DNA of 64,000 bases from Chryseobacterium sp. SNU WT5 (lineage in GTDB: Bacteria > Bacteroidota > Bacteroidia > Flavobacteriales > Weeksellaceae): positions 2,232,001 through 2,296,000 of the forward strand of contig NZ_CP041687.1 of NCBI RefSeq assembly GCF_007362475.1, written 5' to 3'. The notes under the pieces are model-generated. The model made no database searches, was not told the origin of the DNA, and saw nothing but the letters and a program-made list of their open reading frames with translations. Of this stretch, positions 8,939-17,061 are shown one piece after another; the first letter of the stretch is position 1; the number at the start of each line of letters is the position of its first letter. The translations under genes were made by a program, and so were the position numbers.

Positions 8939-9586
8939 ATGTCCCAAAATTTAATTCAAAATACAATCTCTTTTGTCAAAGAAAAATTAGAAGGTGCGGA
9001 AGCGGGTCACGACTGGTTTCATATTGAAAGAGTTTGGAAACTATCAAAAAAAATCGCAGAGTTGGAAACTTGTGATCTAGAGGTGGTGGAGCTTTCTGCT
9101 CTTCTTCACGATATTGCTGATCCCAAATTTCACGGTGGCGACGAAACTTTAGCCCTGAAAATATCTCAGGAATTTCTAGAGAGTGAAAATGCTGAACCTC
9201 AGATAATAGAGCAGGTTTTATTCATTATTAAAAATATTTCCTTTAAAAATAGAGGAGAGATGCCTGCTATTTTGCCTGTCGAATTACAAATTGTACAAGA
9301 TGCAGATCGCCTCGATGCAATAGGAGCAATTGGTATTGCAAGAACCTTCAATTTTGGTGGCTTTAAGAATAATTTAATGTACGACCCCGAGATTTCACCT
9401 AAGCTGAACCAAACCAAAAATGAATATAAAAAATCAAACGGTATGACCATCAATCATTTTTACGAAAAACTCTTATTGTTAAAAGATTTAATGAATACTA
9501 AAGAAGCAAAGAAAATCGCAGAACAGCGTCATCAGTTTATGCTGGAATTCTTAGATCAGTTCTATAAAGAATGGAAAGTGGAGTAG
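8939..9586 (+). CDS. HD-domain metal-dependent phosphohydrolase
   Basis: A 215-residue cytoplasmic HD-superfamily protein of the YedJ/YpgQ type, expected to hydrolyse phosphoester bonds in nucleotides. Metal-binding residues are visible in order: H in AGHDWFHIERV, the HD pair in LLHDIAD, and D in DADRLDAIGAIGIARTF, the last segment being characteristic of this subgroup. Length is typical. It has its own promoter upstream and stands alone: 56 bases separate it from the following membrane protein gene, which has its own -10 element. The substrate cannot be told from sequence. Confidence 0.9.
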   Translation: MSQNLIQNTISFVKEKLEGAEAGHDWFHIERVWKLSKKIAELETCDLEVVELSALLHDIADPKFHGGDETLALKISQEFLESENAEPQIIEQVLFIIKNISFKNRGEMPAILPVELQIVQDADRLDAIGAIGIARTFNFGGFKNNLMYDPEISPKLNQTKNEYKKSNGMTINHFYEKLLLLKDLMNTKEAKKIAEQRHQFMLEFLDQFYKEWKVE

Positions 9587-9630
9587 GAATGTTGCGGTGA
9601 TGATTTCGGTTTCTAATCGCGAATTTTATT

Positions 9631-9638
9631 TATCTTTA
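9631..9638 (+). promoter_or_regulatory. Near-consensus -10 element
   Basis: TATCTTTA differs from TAnnTTTG at the last base. It ends four bases before the ATG at 9643, the same tight spacing as in front of lptB. Confidence 0.4.
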
Positions 9639-9642
9639 CCGC

Positions 9643-10269
9643 ATGTTTTATTTGTTTTTTATACTTGCAGTTTTACTTGCATTTAGTTTGTTTCTTTCTG
9701 TAATAAGATCTGGGAGATTCAGTACTTGGGCAAAAGTATTTCGAATTTTGATGGTCGTTGGGTCGATCGCTATTTTTGCGATTTTATTTTTTAGAAAAAG
9801 TGTAGATCAGTTTCTTGAAAATTCTGTCACAGTTCAGGTGATTAACAAACTCCCATTCCCACTCGATTTTTATATTATTAAGGTTAATGATGGAGCAGAT
9901 CCAGATTTGAAATATGAAACCAGGCACGTTGGAAAAATAAGAAATGATTTTTACAGGATCGACTATCTGGAAATGTCGAATTCTCAACAATATTGGCTGG
10001 CTGGTTATATGGGAAAGAAGAACCTGGTTTATTTCTCGCAGCATTCTGTACCTAATAAAAACGAAGATCAAATTATAGAGGTGCGAAATTATATCATACA
10101 GAGTTATAAATTAGCAGAGATTGCAAAAGTTGAGATTGATTATCTTAAATTCAATAACATCAAAACTGCGATTTGGATTACGTTGGACCTTTTGTTATTG
10201 TTTCTAAATCTCGCTTTATTACTTAGAAAGCCAAAAGAAAAATCCCGGAAGCAAGTCCGGGAAGTATAA
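9643..10269 (+). CDS. Membrane protein of unknown function
   Basis: A 208-residue protein with two N-terminal hydrophobic helices (MFYLFFILAVLLAFSLFLSV and FRILMVVGSIAIFAILFF), a hydrophilic middle of about 105 residues, and a third helix near the C-terminus (IWITLDLLLLFLNLALLL) followed by a basic tail. I do not recognise the family. It converges with the efflux adaptor gene, whose stop is only three bases away, and its last codons contain the hairpin that appears to terminate that minus-strand operon. Confidence 0.75.
   Translation: MFYLFFILAVLLAFSLFLSVIRSGRFSTWAKVFRILMVVGSIAIFAILFFRKSVDQFLENSVTVQVINKLPFPLDFYIIKVNDGADPDLKYETRHVGKIRNDFYRIDYLEMSNSQQYWLAGYMGKKNLVYFSQHSVPNKNEDQIIEVRNYIIQSYKLAEIAKVEIDYLKFNNIKTAIWITLDLLLLFLNLALLLRKPKEKSRKQVREV
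10232..10262 (-). terminator. Intrinsic terminator of the efflux operon
   Basis: On the minus strand TCCCGG and CCGGGA form a 6-bp GC-rich stem (arms 10257-10262 and 10243-10248) followed by TTTTTCTTTT. It lies just past the adaptor gene stop and inside the last codons of the convergent plus-strand gene. Confidence 0.75.
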
Positions 10270-10272
10270 TAT

Positions 10273-11469
10273 TTATTTGGCTTTTTTCTCTTTCAAAGCT
10301 TCTTTGTCTTTATCAGAAGGGTTCCAGACTTTCACTTCAGAATCCTTTGTAATACCTGAGAGTATTTGAACGTTAATTCCATCACTTGCACCTAGTTTTA
10401 CATTTACTTTCTTAAACTTACCATCTGGTTGTTTAACTTCCACGAAAGAATTGTCCTGGCCTTTAATCTTCTCATACTGAATTAGTGATTCGTCCAATAG
10501 CAAAGCATTTTTCTGAGAGCTTAGGATGATCTCGCCATTTGCAGAAAATCCAGCTCGGATATATTCATTTGTTTTATTGAAAACATCACCTTCAATTGGG
10601 AATTTAATTGTTCCTGCTTCCTCTTTTCCTTTTGGTGCGATCATGGTTACGCGTCCGGGGAATGATTTATTTTGCAAAGCACCAATCACGATATTCATAT
10701 TCATGCCTTCTTTTAATTTACCTGCTTGCGCTTCGTCAATCGTTCCTTCAAAAATTAACGAATTCAAATCTGCAATTGAACAGATTGTCGTACCCGCATT
10801 GAATGAATTGGCCTCGATAACCTGACTTCCAATCTTTACCGGAACTTCCAGCACCGTTCCGTTTGCTTTGGAGCGTATTTGTGTTGTCGCCAGACCCGCG
10901 AGCTCTGGAGTAGCACCAGTTCTTGCGATCTGCAGATTCTTTTCTGCAGTCTGTCTTTGCTGTTGCGCATTTCGAAGTACTTGTTGCGTAGATTGTAATT
11001 GTTGCTGGGCCGAAATATATTCCTGTTTAGAGATCACCCCTTGTGTATATAATCTCTGCTGCATTGCAAATTGTTTTTGCTGTTGGGAAACGTTAATCTG
11101 CGCGTTGCTGATTTGCAAATTAGCACCACTTATTTCTTGCTGTGCCGCATTTACTGTTTGAATACTAGGGACGATCCTGATTGTTGCTACCAATTGTCCT
11201 GCAACAACTTTATCACCCTCTGTAACCAATACTTTATCGATGATTCCCGATATATTTGGCTTAATTTCAATCTCTTCACGAGGCACAATTTTTCCGGTCG
11301 CCATTACTTTGTCGTCCATATTTTGAACAACGGGTTTTTTGGTCAGAAAGGTTTCGCTTTCTTTCGTATTGGACGTAATCAGATATTTGATACCCATAAT
11401 CAACGCCAAGGCGAAAATCAATCCTAAAAAGATATAGATTCCTTTCTTAAAAGTGAATTTCTTTTTCAT
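10273..11469 (-). CDS. Efflux periplasmic adaptor (MacA/HlyD type)
   Basis: A 398-residue membrane-fusion protein that should link the inner-membrane MacB-like permeases to an outer-membrane TolC-type channel. Visible parts are an N-terminal membrane anchor (IYIFLGLIFALALIMGIKYL), a lipoyl half-motif (ISGIIDKVLVTEGDKVVAGQLVATI region), a glutamine-rich coiled-coil hairpin (about residues 105-185), the second lipoyl half and beta-barrel domains. It is the last gene of a four-gene minus-strand operon after an ATPase and two FtsX/MacB permeases. No TolC homologue is in the window. A dispersed repeat sits in the gap upstream. Confidence 0.92.
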   Translation of the reverse strand: MKKKFTFKKGIYIFLGLIFALALIMGIKYLITSNTKESETFLTKKPVVQNMDDKVMATGKIVPREEIEIKPNISGIIDKVLVTEGDKVVAGQLVATIRIVPSIQTVNAAQQEISGANLQISNAQINVSQQQKQFAMQQRLYTQGVISKQEYISAQQQLQSTQQVLRNAQQQRQTAEKNLQIARTGATPELAGLATTQIRSKANGTVLEVPVKIGSQVIEANSFNAGTTICSIADLNSLIFEGTIDEAQAGKLKEGMNMNIVIGALQNKSFPGRVTMIAPKGKEEAGTIKFPIEGDVFNKTNEYIRAGFSANGEIILSSQKNALLLDESLIQYEKIKGQDNSFVEVKQPDGKFKKVNVKLGASDGINVQILSGITKDSEVKVWNPSDKDKEALKEKKAK

Positions 11470-11499
11470 ATACTTAGTTTATTTTTTAATTTTTAATGG

Positions 11500-11580
11500 C
11501 GACTTTATCCGCCCTCCATTCCCGCTTTTTTGTTCGGCTTGCACCTCACAAAAAGAGCTCCATTCAGGTCGGGTCGCAGC
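11500..11580. repeat. Dispersed intergenic repeat, copy A
   Basis: About 80 bases in the gap between the adaptor and permease genes match a segment at 29421-29495. Shared blocks are TCCGCC, CCATTC, CGCTTTTTTGTTC and TCACAAAAAGAG followed by TCCATT. It carries no convincing gene. It is read as a copy of a small non-coding repeat family of flavobacterial genomes. Confidence 0.65.
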
Positions 11581-11634
11581 TTTGTTCATATATCAAAGTC
11601 CAGTTAACTTTTTCTAATTTCCGTCTAACATCAT

Positions 11635-12903
11635 TTACTCCGATCTCAATGCTTCAATCGGTCTTATCTTTACGGCACGCTGTGCGGGAATCATTCCTAT
11701 AACTAAACCTAAGATCACCATAATCATCATCGCTCCGAAAACCTGTGCGTAATTCACGGTTGGATTATAAAACGGAAAACTATCCTGATTTTTTGTAATG
11801 AGATCGATGATCATGAGCAGGAAAATCCCAAAAACAAAACCTAAAACACCAGAAGTCAATGTGATAACTACACTCTCAAGTAAGATCTGGTTACGAACTT
11901 CCGCAGGTTTGGCACCTAAAGCACGACGGATCCCAATCTCTTTGGTTCTCTCTTTCACGGTAATCAACAAAATATTGGAGATGGCAATTACACCCGCTAA
12001 AATAGTCAGTGAACCTACCACAATCGTTAAGATCTGCATCCCAGTTAGGAAACCTGTTAATTTTCCGAACTCTTTTCCGAGGTTGAAACTTCCAAAAGCA
12101 TTGGTGTCCTCAGGAGAAACATTGTATTTCTTCTTTAATTCTTCTTTCACCTGATCTTCAACAATTGACAGATCTGCATCAGGCTTACTTACAATCGCAA
12201 AAAAACCTACTTTGTCCCCTGCATTGTACATTTTAGAATAAGTGGAAAAGGGAATAAAAGCCGATTGATCATTATCCGGACCACCGGTTTTCTTTACCCG
12301 GAAAACACCTATTACGTTAAAGAAAATACCTTTCACATTGATCGATTTCCCGATTGGGTCTTCGTTCTTTTTAGCATCGAAAAAATTTTTGTAGACTTCC
12401 TCGCCAATGACCGCGACATTTTTATTTCCAGAGATATCAGCATCATTTAAGTATCTTCCGTATATCAATTTTTTCTCCGAAATTCTATTACCTACCGGGA
12501 AGTCACCAGTTAAAGTATAAGTTGCATTTTTTCCATTTCTGGAAAATGATTCACCTGGAGTACCAAATTTGCCGCGTGAACTTTGAGGGGAAATATAATC
12601 GATTTGCTTAATTTTTTGTGGAAGCAAGTCGAGATCACTCAAATGCAGATCCATTTTTCTGCCTTTAGGAAAACCATCATATGGAATGGAGGTGTTCTGA
12701 GCCCAAAGAAAAATTGAGTTGGTTGCAAAACCTGAAAATACTTTATCAAATCCATTTTCCATTCCTTTTGCAGCACCCAGAAGCGCTACAAAAAGAAACA
12801 TTCCCCAGCCCACTCCGATCATGGTTAGAAACGTACGCAACTTATTATTCTTTAGGGAATAATAAATCTCTTGCCAGGTATCTATTTTGAAAATGATGTT
12901 CAT
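11635..12903 (-). CDS. MacB/FtsX-type ABC transporter permease (second)
   Basis: A 422-residue inner-membrane permease of the type VII ABC class, used for mechanotransmission rather than classical transport. It has an N-terminal helix (FLTMIGVGWGMFLFVALLGAA), a large periplasmic core domain (about 45-285) and three C-terminal helices; the cytoplasmic segment VKERTKEIGIRRALGAKPAEV is the coupling region typical of the FtsX family. It ends in RPIEALRSE, the same last residues as the permease encoded upstream, so the two are paralogues and likely form a heterodimer around one ATPase dimer. The ATPase is not fused, unlike MacB of proteobacteria. Confidence 0.92.
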   Translation of the reverse strand: MNIIFKIDTWQEIYYSLKNNKLRTFLTMIGVGWGMFLFVALLGAAKGMENGFDKVFSGFATNSIFLWAQNTSIPYDGFPKGRKMDLHLSDLDLLPQKIKQIDYISPQSSRGKFGTPGESFSRNGKNATYTLTGDFPVGNRISEKKLIYGRYLNDADISGNKNVAVIGEEVYKNFFDAKKNEDPIGKSINVKGIFFNVIGVFRVKKTGGPDNDQSAFIPFSTYSKMYNAGDKVGFFAIVSKPDADLSIVEDQVKEELKKKYNVSPEDTNAFGSFNLGKEFGKLTGFLTGMQILTIVVGSLTILAGVIAISNILLITVKERTKEIGIRRALGAKPAEVRNQILLESVVITLTSGVLGFVFGIFLLMIIDLITKNQDSFPFYNPTVNYAQVFGAMMIMVILGLVIGMIPAQRAVKIRPIEALRSE

Positions 12904-13071
12904 ATAAAAAACTTTGTTTTTCGGTCAATTTGTTCTAGTGACTTCGGCTTGCCCGGTCAAATTCGCTTCATGGTTAATTTCTAGGAGTGAATTTTTTCAA
13001 GTCATTTTTTATAAAGTTAATTTCCTTCAATCTATTTTAAAATTCACTATTCACTACGAAGTAAATTGCGC

Positions 13072-14301
13072 TTATTCACTTCGCAAAGCTTCGATCGGTT
13101 TTATTCTACTAGCCCGATAAGCAGGTACAAATCCTGCAATAAGTCCAGAAATTACTAAACTTATAAACGCAGCGAGAATAAGTCCCCAACCTACGCTTGG
13201 ACTTTTAATAAAATATTTTTCTAAACGGTCTCCAATAAGAAATAAAGTAAATACACCTAAAGCAACTCCTATTAGACCAGAGATCACTGTAATGACGATA
13301 CTTTCCTGCATAATTAGAGCAACAATACTTTTTGGTTTTGCCCCAATAGCTTTACGAACTCCTATTTCCTGAGTACGTTCTTTCACAATATATACCATGA
13401 TATTGCTGATTCCAATAATTCCAGCCAGTAACGTTCCCATTCCAATAAAACCTACAATAAGGGTAATAATAAAAAGAAACTGGAAAGTTTCGCCCATATT
13501 TTTGGCATTATTTCGGACAACAACGCCATTTTCATCATCTGGTGAGACTTTATGCTTTGTCTTTAATTCTTTTTCAACTTTATCACCGTAAGAAACTGCT
13601 TGATCTACAGAAAGCTTTGGATTGTAGGTCAGGAAAATAGTATTTACCGTGTCGGATCCTTTTTTCAATTGTTGCAAAGTGGTTATGGGAACAGTAATCA
13701 TCCGTTCGTCGAAATCACCACCATCATCAGAAAAGACGCCCACCACTTTAAACATCGTACCATTAATGTCCAGGTCTTTACCCAGCGGACTGCTGTTTTT
13801 AATCAGGTCACGCTGCACCATCCGGCCGATCACCGCCACATTTTGTTTTCGGTTGATATCTAAAGCATTGATATATCTGCCGTCGATTACATTTCTATTC
13901 TCGATAATTTTCTCATCGGGATTGGCACCACTTATTTGATAGTTTCCACTTTCGCGTCCGTATTTTACGGTCATGTTAGCGGAATATCTGGGAGTAGCGC
14001 TCTCTAATTTTTCAGGATCTTCTTTTGTAATTTGATCGTAATCTTCATTTTTAAGAACGATTTGTCGGTCAGATTGTAATCCGCCGTACGCGATCGTAGT
14101 TTTACGGGTAAAAATAGTAATAAGATTGGTGGCGTCACCAGCAAACCCTTCGGTAAAAGCATTTTGTAATCCTTTTCCAATGCCAAAAAGTACAATAAAA
14201 ATATAGAGTCCAAGCGCCACTGTAAAGCCCGAAAGTATTGTTCGCAATACATTAGTGCGAATCGATTCGAAAATTTCTCTCCAGCGGTCGAGATCAAACA
14301 T
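13072..14301 (-). CDS. MacB/FtsX-type ABC transporter permease (first)
   Basis: A 409-residue paralogue of the downstream permease, with the same layout: N-terminal helix (TILSGFTVALGLYIFIVLFG), periplasmic MacB core domain, and three C-terminal helices with the coupling segment VKERTQEIGVRKAIGAKPKSI. It begins 18 bases after the ATPase gene, so the two are probably cotranscribed; 168 bases separate it from the next permease. The pair suggests an asymmetric MacB-like complex that passes substrate from the periplasm to a TolC-type channel. The substrate is unknown. Confidence 0.92.
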   Translation of the reverse strand: MFDLDRWREIFESIRTNVLRTILSGFTVALGLYIFIVLFGIGKGLQNAFTEGFAGDATNLITIFTRKTTIAYGGLQSDRQIVLKNEDYDQITKEDPEKLESATPRYSANMTVKYGRESGNYQISGANPDEKIIENRNVIDGRYINALDINRKQNVAVIGRMVQRDLIKNSSPLGKDLDINGTMFKVVGVFSDDGGDFDERMITVPITTLQQLKKGSDTVNTIFLTYNPKLSVDQAVSYGDKVEKELKTKHKVSPDDENGVVVRNNAKNMGETFQFLFIITLIVGFIGMGTLLAGIIGISNIMVYIVKERTQEIGVRKAIGAKPKSIVALIMQESIVITVISGLIGVALGVFTLFLIGDRLEKYFIKSPSVGWGLILAAFISLVISGLIAGFVPAYRASRIKPIEALRSE

Positions 14302-14319
14302 ACTTTTTAATTTTCTATT

Positions 14320-15015
14320 TTATTTTAAAACTCTTTGAGTAATGAACTCATCACTTTCGATAATACCATCTTTAAGAATTACATTTCTCTTGGTTTCTGC
14401 AGCGACATCGGGTTCGTGAGTTACTACGATAATCGTTTTTCCTGCTTCATTAATTTCCTGCAGAAGTTTCATAATATCATACGTCGTTTTCGAATCCAAT
14501 GCACCTGTGGGTTCATCGGCAAGAATAACTTTTGGATCGGTGATCAATGCTCTTGCTATCGCAATTCTTTGTTTCTGGCCACCCGAAAGTTCGTTAGGCA
14601 AATGTGTAGCCCACTGCGCAAGACCTACTTTTTCAAGATATTCCATTGCTCTCTGGTTTCTCTCTTTACGAGGAACATCTTGATAATAGAGCGGGAGTGC
14701 AACATTTTCCAAAGCGTTCTTGTACCCGATCAAGTTAAAAGACTGAAAAATAAACCCTAAAAACCGACTTCTATATTCGGCCGCTTTTATTTCTGAAAGA
14801 TGCTCAATCGGAATTCCATCTAGTTCGTAGATTCCAGAATCTTTTTCATCCAAGATGCCGATAATGTTCAATAAAGTGGATTTTCCTGACCCTGAACTTC
14901 CCATGATCGATACAAATTCACCTTCTGCAATGGTAAGGTCAATACCTTTCAAAACATGAAGTTTACTTTTGCCGGTGTCGTATGATTTGTTGAGATCTTT
15001 AATTACTAACATCAA
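14320..15015 (-). CDS. MacB/LolD-type ABC transporter ATPase
   Basis: A 231-residue ATPase, first gene of the minus-strand efflux operon. Walker A GSSGSGKST, Q-loop in FIFQSFNLIGYKNALENV, signature LSGGQKQRIAIARAL, Walker B VILADEPTGALDS and the H-loop THEPDVA are all present and place it in the LolD/MacB/FtsE group. The next two genes encode FtsX-type permeases and the fourth a MacA-like adaptor, so it most likely energises that efflux pump and not lipoprotein release. About 400 bases without a gene separate it from the divergent nrdB. Confidence 0.93.
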   Translation of the reverse strand: MMLVIKDLNKSYDTGKSKLHVLKGIDLTIAEGEFVSIMGSSGSGKSTLLNIIGILDEKDSGIYELDGIPIEHLSEIKAAEYRSRFLGFIFQSFNLIGYKNALENVALPLYYQDVPRKERNQRAMEYLEKVGLAQWATHLPNELSGGQKQRIAIARALITDPKVILADEPTGALDSKTTYDIMKLLQEINEAGKTIIVVTHEPDVAAETKRNVILKDGIIESDEFITQRVLK

Positions 15016-15422
15016 TGAGAGGATTAATTTAAACGATAAGTAGGAAAAAAAAAATAATTGTTACAGAAGGTCGTTTTTAATATGTTAAATTATTGATGTT
15101 TAATGGAAATTCTCCTTTTCATTGTTGGTTGTTATCTCCTGTTTAAATATTTTCGTTGCGAACGCTGATGCCGGTTTTCAAATCGGTGCTAAACCTTTAT
15201 GAATGCAAGGTCTGTGTGATTGTGGAAAAGTTTTGACCCTTACAGTCAGTTAATTAATGTTTAGGACTTTCTTTGTATGCTTTCATTTTCTATTTTTGTA
15301 CAGAATGCATAAAAGATCAATTTCTCTATTTCTAGAACATTATCTTTTTCTTAAGTGTTTAATAATCATTTCGTTGTGTAGCTTTGCTTTTTGCGGGTTG
15401 AATAAATAAAATAGTTTTCAAT
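15016..15422. other. Divergent intergenic region, efflux operon / nrdB
   Basis: A 407-base gene-free region between divergent operons. It holds the nrdB -10 element at 15291-15298 and an imperfect palindrome CCGGTTTTCAAATCGG at 15171-15186 (one arm mismatch) that could bind a regulator. I see no tRNA-like fold, small ORF with coding character, or recognisable riboswitch. Confidence 0.5.
15291..15298 (+). promoter_or_regulatory. nrdB promoter -10 element
   Basis: TATTTTTG fits TAnnTTTG. TTTG at 15272-15275 lies 15 bases upstream, slightly short for a -33 element. The leader to the nrdB ATG at 15423 would be about 120 bases. Confidence 0.5.
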
Positions 15423-16397
15423 ATGGGAATTTTCGACAAAAGAGTAGGGTATAAACCCTTTGAGTATCCAGAAGTTTTGCAGTTTGTAGAAGCTATAAAT
15501 AAATCATTTTGGGTCCATTCCGAGGTAGATTTTACTGCAGATGTACAAGATTTTCATTCACAGTTAGAACCTCATGAAAAGAATGCAATTAAAAATGCAC
15601 TTCTGGCTATTGCTCAAATTGAAGTTTCCGTGAAGACATTTTGGGGAAATCTTTATAATCACATGCCGAAACCGGAATTGAACGGATTGGGTGCTACTTT
15701 TGCAGAATGTGAATTCCGCCATTCAGAAGCGTATTCCAGATTGTTAGAAGTCTTGGGATATAATGATTCCTTCAATCAATTGGTGGAAATCCCTGCGATT
15801 AAAAAGAGAATTGAATTTCTTTCCAATGTTTTGAAACATGCCAATTCTACCACGCCAAAAGAGTATGTGTCTTCTCTTTTGTTGTTTAGTATTTTAATTG
15901 AAAACGTTTCCTTATTCTCTCAGTTTGCGATTATCTTATCCTTTACGAGATTCAAAGGATATATGAAAAACGTGTCCAATATTATTGCCTGGACATCAGT
16001 TGATGAGCAGATTCACGCCAATGCAGGGATTTATCTAATCAATAAAGTTCGTCAGGAACAACCAGATTTATTAACTGATTCTGATATTGAAGATATTTAC
16101 ACTTTAGTTGATCACTCCATCACCGTTGAAGAGGAAATCCTTGACTGGATTTTCGAAATGGGAGAAATTGATAATATCAGCAAAGAAAATTTACTGAATT
16201 TTATGAAATTTCGGGTGGACGATAGTTTGAAAAAAATCAACATGAAGCCCCGATATAATATTACTAGTGATCAGTACCGCCCTATGGTTTGGTTCGAGGA
16301 GGAAGTTTTCGCCAATTCTATGGATGATTTCTTCGCCAAAAGACCGGTAGATTATACCAAACACGACAAGAGTATTACTTCGAACGATTTGTTCTAG
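15423..16397 (+). CDS. nrdB: Ribonucleoside-diphosphate reductase beta subunit (class Ia)
   Basis: The 324-residue R2 subunit, which holds the di-iron centre and tyrosyl radical used by NrdA to reduce ribonucleotides aerobically. The first carboxylate ligand appears to be E67. E97, H100 and the radical tyrosine Y104 sit in EFRHSEAY with the spacing of E. coli E115/H118/Y122; the later ligands are in IENVSLFSQF and VDEQIHANAG. No N-terminal ATP-cone is present: the protein begins directly with the R2 fold. It precedes nrdA, the reverse of the usual order, with a 664-base gap holding a broken small ORF and a repeat. Confidence 0.96.
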   Translation: MGIFDKRVGYKPFEYPEVLQFVEAINKSFWVHSEVDFTADVQDFHSQLEPHEKNAIKNALLAIAQIEVSVKTFWGNLYNHMPKPELNGLGATFAECEFRHSEAYSRLLEVLGYNDSFNQLVEIPAIKKRIEFLSNVLKHANSTTPKEYVSSLLLFSILIENVSLFSQFAIILSFTRFKGYMKNVSNIIAWTSVDEQIHANAGIYLINKVRQEQPDLLTDSDIEDIYTLVDHSITVEEEILDWIFEMGEIDNISKENLLNFMKFRVDDSLKKINMKPRYNITSDQYRPMVWFEEEVFANSMDDFFAKRPVDYTKHDKSITSNDLF

Positions 16398-16540
16398 CTC
16401 TATAATTAGGCGCGTTTCAGCCTTTCTTTCGTGCTTTTTTTCTTTTTATAGAAGGCTGTAGAAAGTAAGATGGAATTCACCATAATCAGGATTGAGAAAC
16501 ATTTCCTGTTTAATTAATTTTTTTATAAAAAATCTAAAAC

Positions 16541-16794
16541 ATGAAAAATGCAACTCATAACCAGGTCGAGCAACTTGTAAAAATAAAAGATAAAATTAAA
16601 TTATTAACAGATACTGAAGCAAAAACGAACCTGTTTGTCGATGCAGAGGAAATACTGAAGAATATTGATTTTATGAGTAGTTTTTATAGTGCTTTCGTCG
16701 GTGATTTAAGAAGATACAAAACTCAAAAAGGGATGTCCATAGAAGTGCTCTTGTTACAATTTTAGATGAAGCTATTGATCATTATAAAAACTAA
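16541..16794 (+). pseudogene. Small ORF with a frame break, between nrdB and nrdA
   Basis: From ATG 16541 a frame runs to a stop at 16765 (74 residues). Its last 12 codons look poor, while the -1 frame from about 16729 encodes a plausible continuation (RDVHRSALVTILDEAIDHYKN) ending at TAA 16792-16794. The switch falls in a run of five A followed by GGG, consistent with loss of one A from a longer run. Joined, the product would be about 84 residues, helical and charged. I do not recognise it. It could be a decayed gene, a sequencing error, or less likely programmed slippage; the heptamer is not a canonical -1 site. Confidence 0.5.
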
Positions 16795-16897
16795 CATGCT
16801 TTCGGGCAAGTTCAGTGACTTAGAATAGTTGCTGCGATACGCGCGAAATGAATATAACGAAGGATATTTTAAATTTTGAAAAAGATAACGACAGGAG

Positions 16898-16975
16898 TTA
16901 ATAGCCCCGATTGAAACGACATCCTTTTTGTTTTTTTGAAAAAAATAAAAAGATACAGTGGAAAGCGGGAATGGA
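16898..16975. repeat. Dispersed intergenic repeat, copy D
   Basis: Begins near TAGCCCCGATTGAAACGAC and contains a T-rich/A-rich inverted repeat (CTTTTTGTTTTTTT against AAAAAATAAAAAG) ending near GGAAAGCGGGA. The left part matches the reverse complement of 39811-39845 (GATT, then CGACATCC, then a T-run). The hairpin could also act as a terminator before nrdA. Confidence 0.55.
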
Positions 16976-17024
16976 ATTGATAAGAAGCAAGCAGTTAATG
17001 CTTCTATAAAAAGATATAAAAACA

Positions 17025-17032
17025 GTGTACAC
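17025..17032. promoter_or_regulatory. Palindrome upstream of nrdA
   Basis: GTGTACAC is a perfect 8-bp palindrome 29 bases before the nrdA ATG. It is followed by a second CGTACA. It is shorter than an NrdR box and is noted only as a possible site. Confidence 0.2.
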
Positions 17033-17061
17033 CGTACATTTTACATTTTAGAAAAAGAAAT

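Noticed and set aside
10868-11161. Cysteine-rich 97-codon plus-strand frame
   Set aside because: The cysteines come from antisense of the glutamine/alanine-rich coiled coil of the adaptor; it is a mirror of that gene.
14335-14760. Plus-strand frame of 141 codons
   Set aside because: Antisense to the efflux ATPase, whose Walker motifs prove the minus strand is coding.
16724-16732. Programmed -1 frameshift site
   Set aside because: The bases CAAAAAGGG do not form a canonical slippery heptamer in the zero frame, and no downstream pseudoknot is evident.
17025-17032. NrdR box upstream of nrdA
   Set aside because: GTGTACAC is palindromic but much shorter than the 16-base NrdR consensus, and no partner box at helical spacing is seen.
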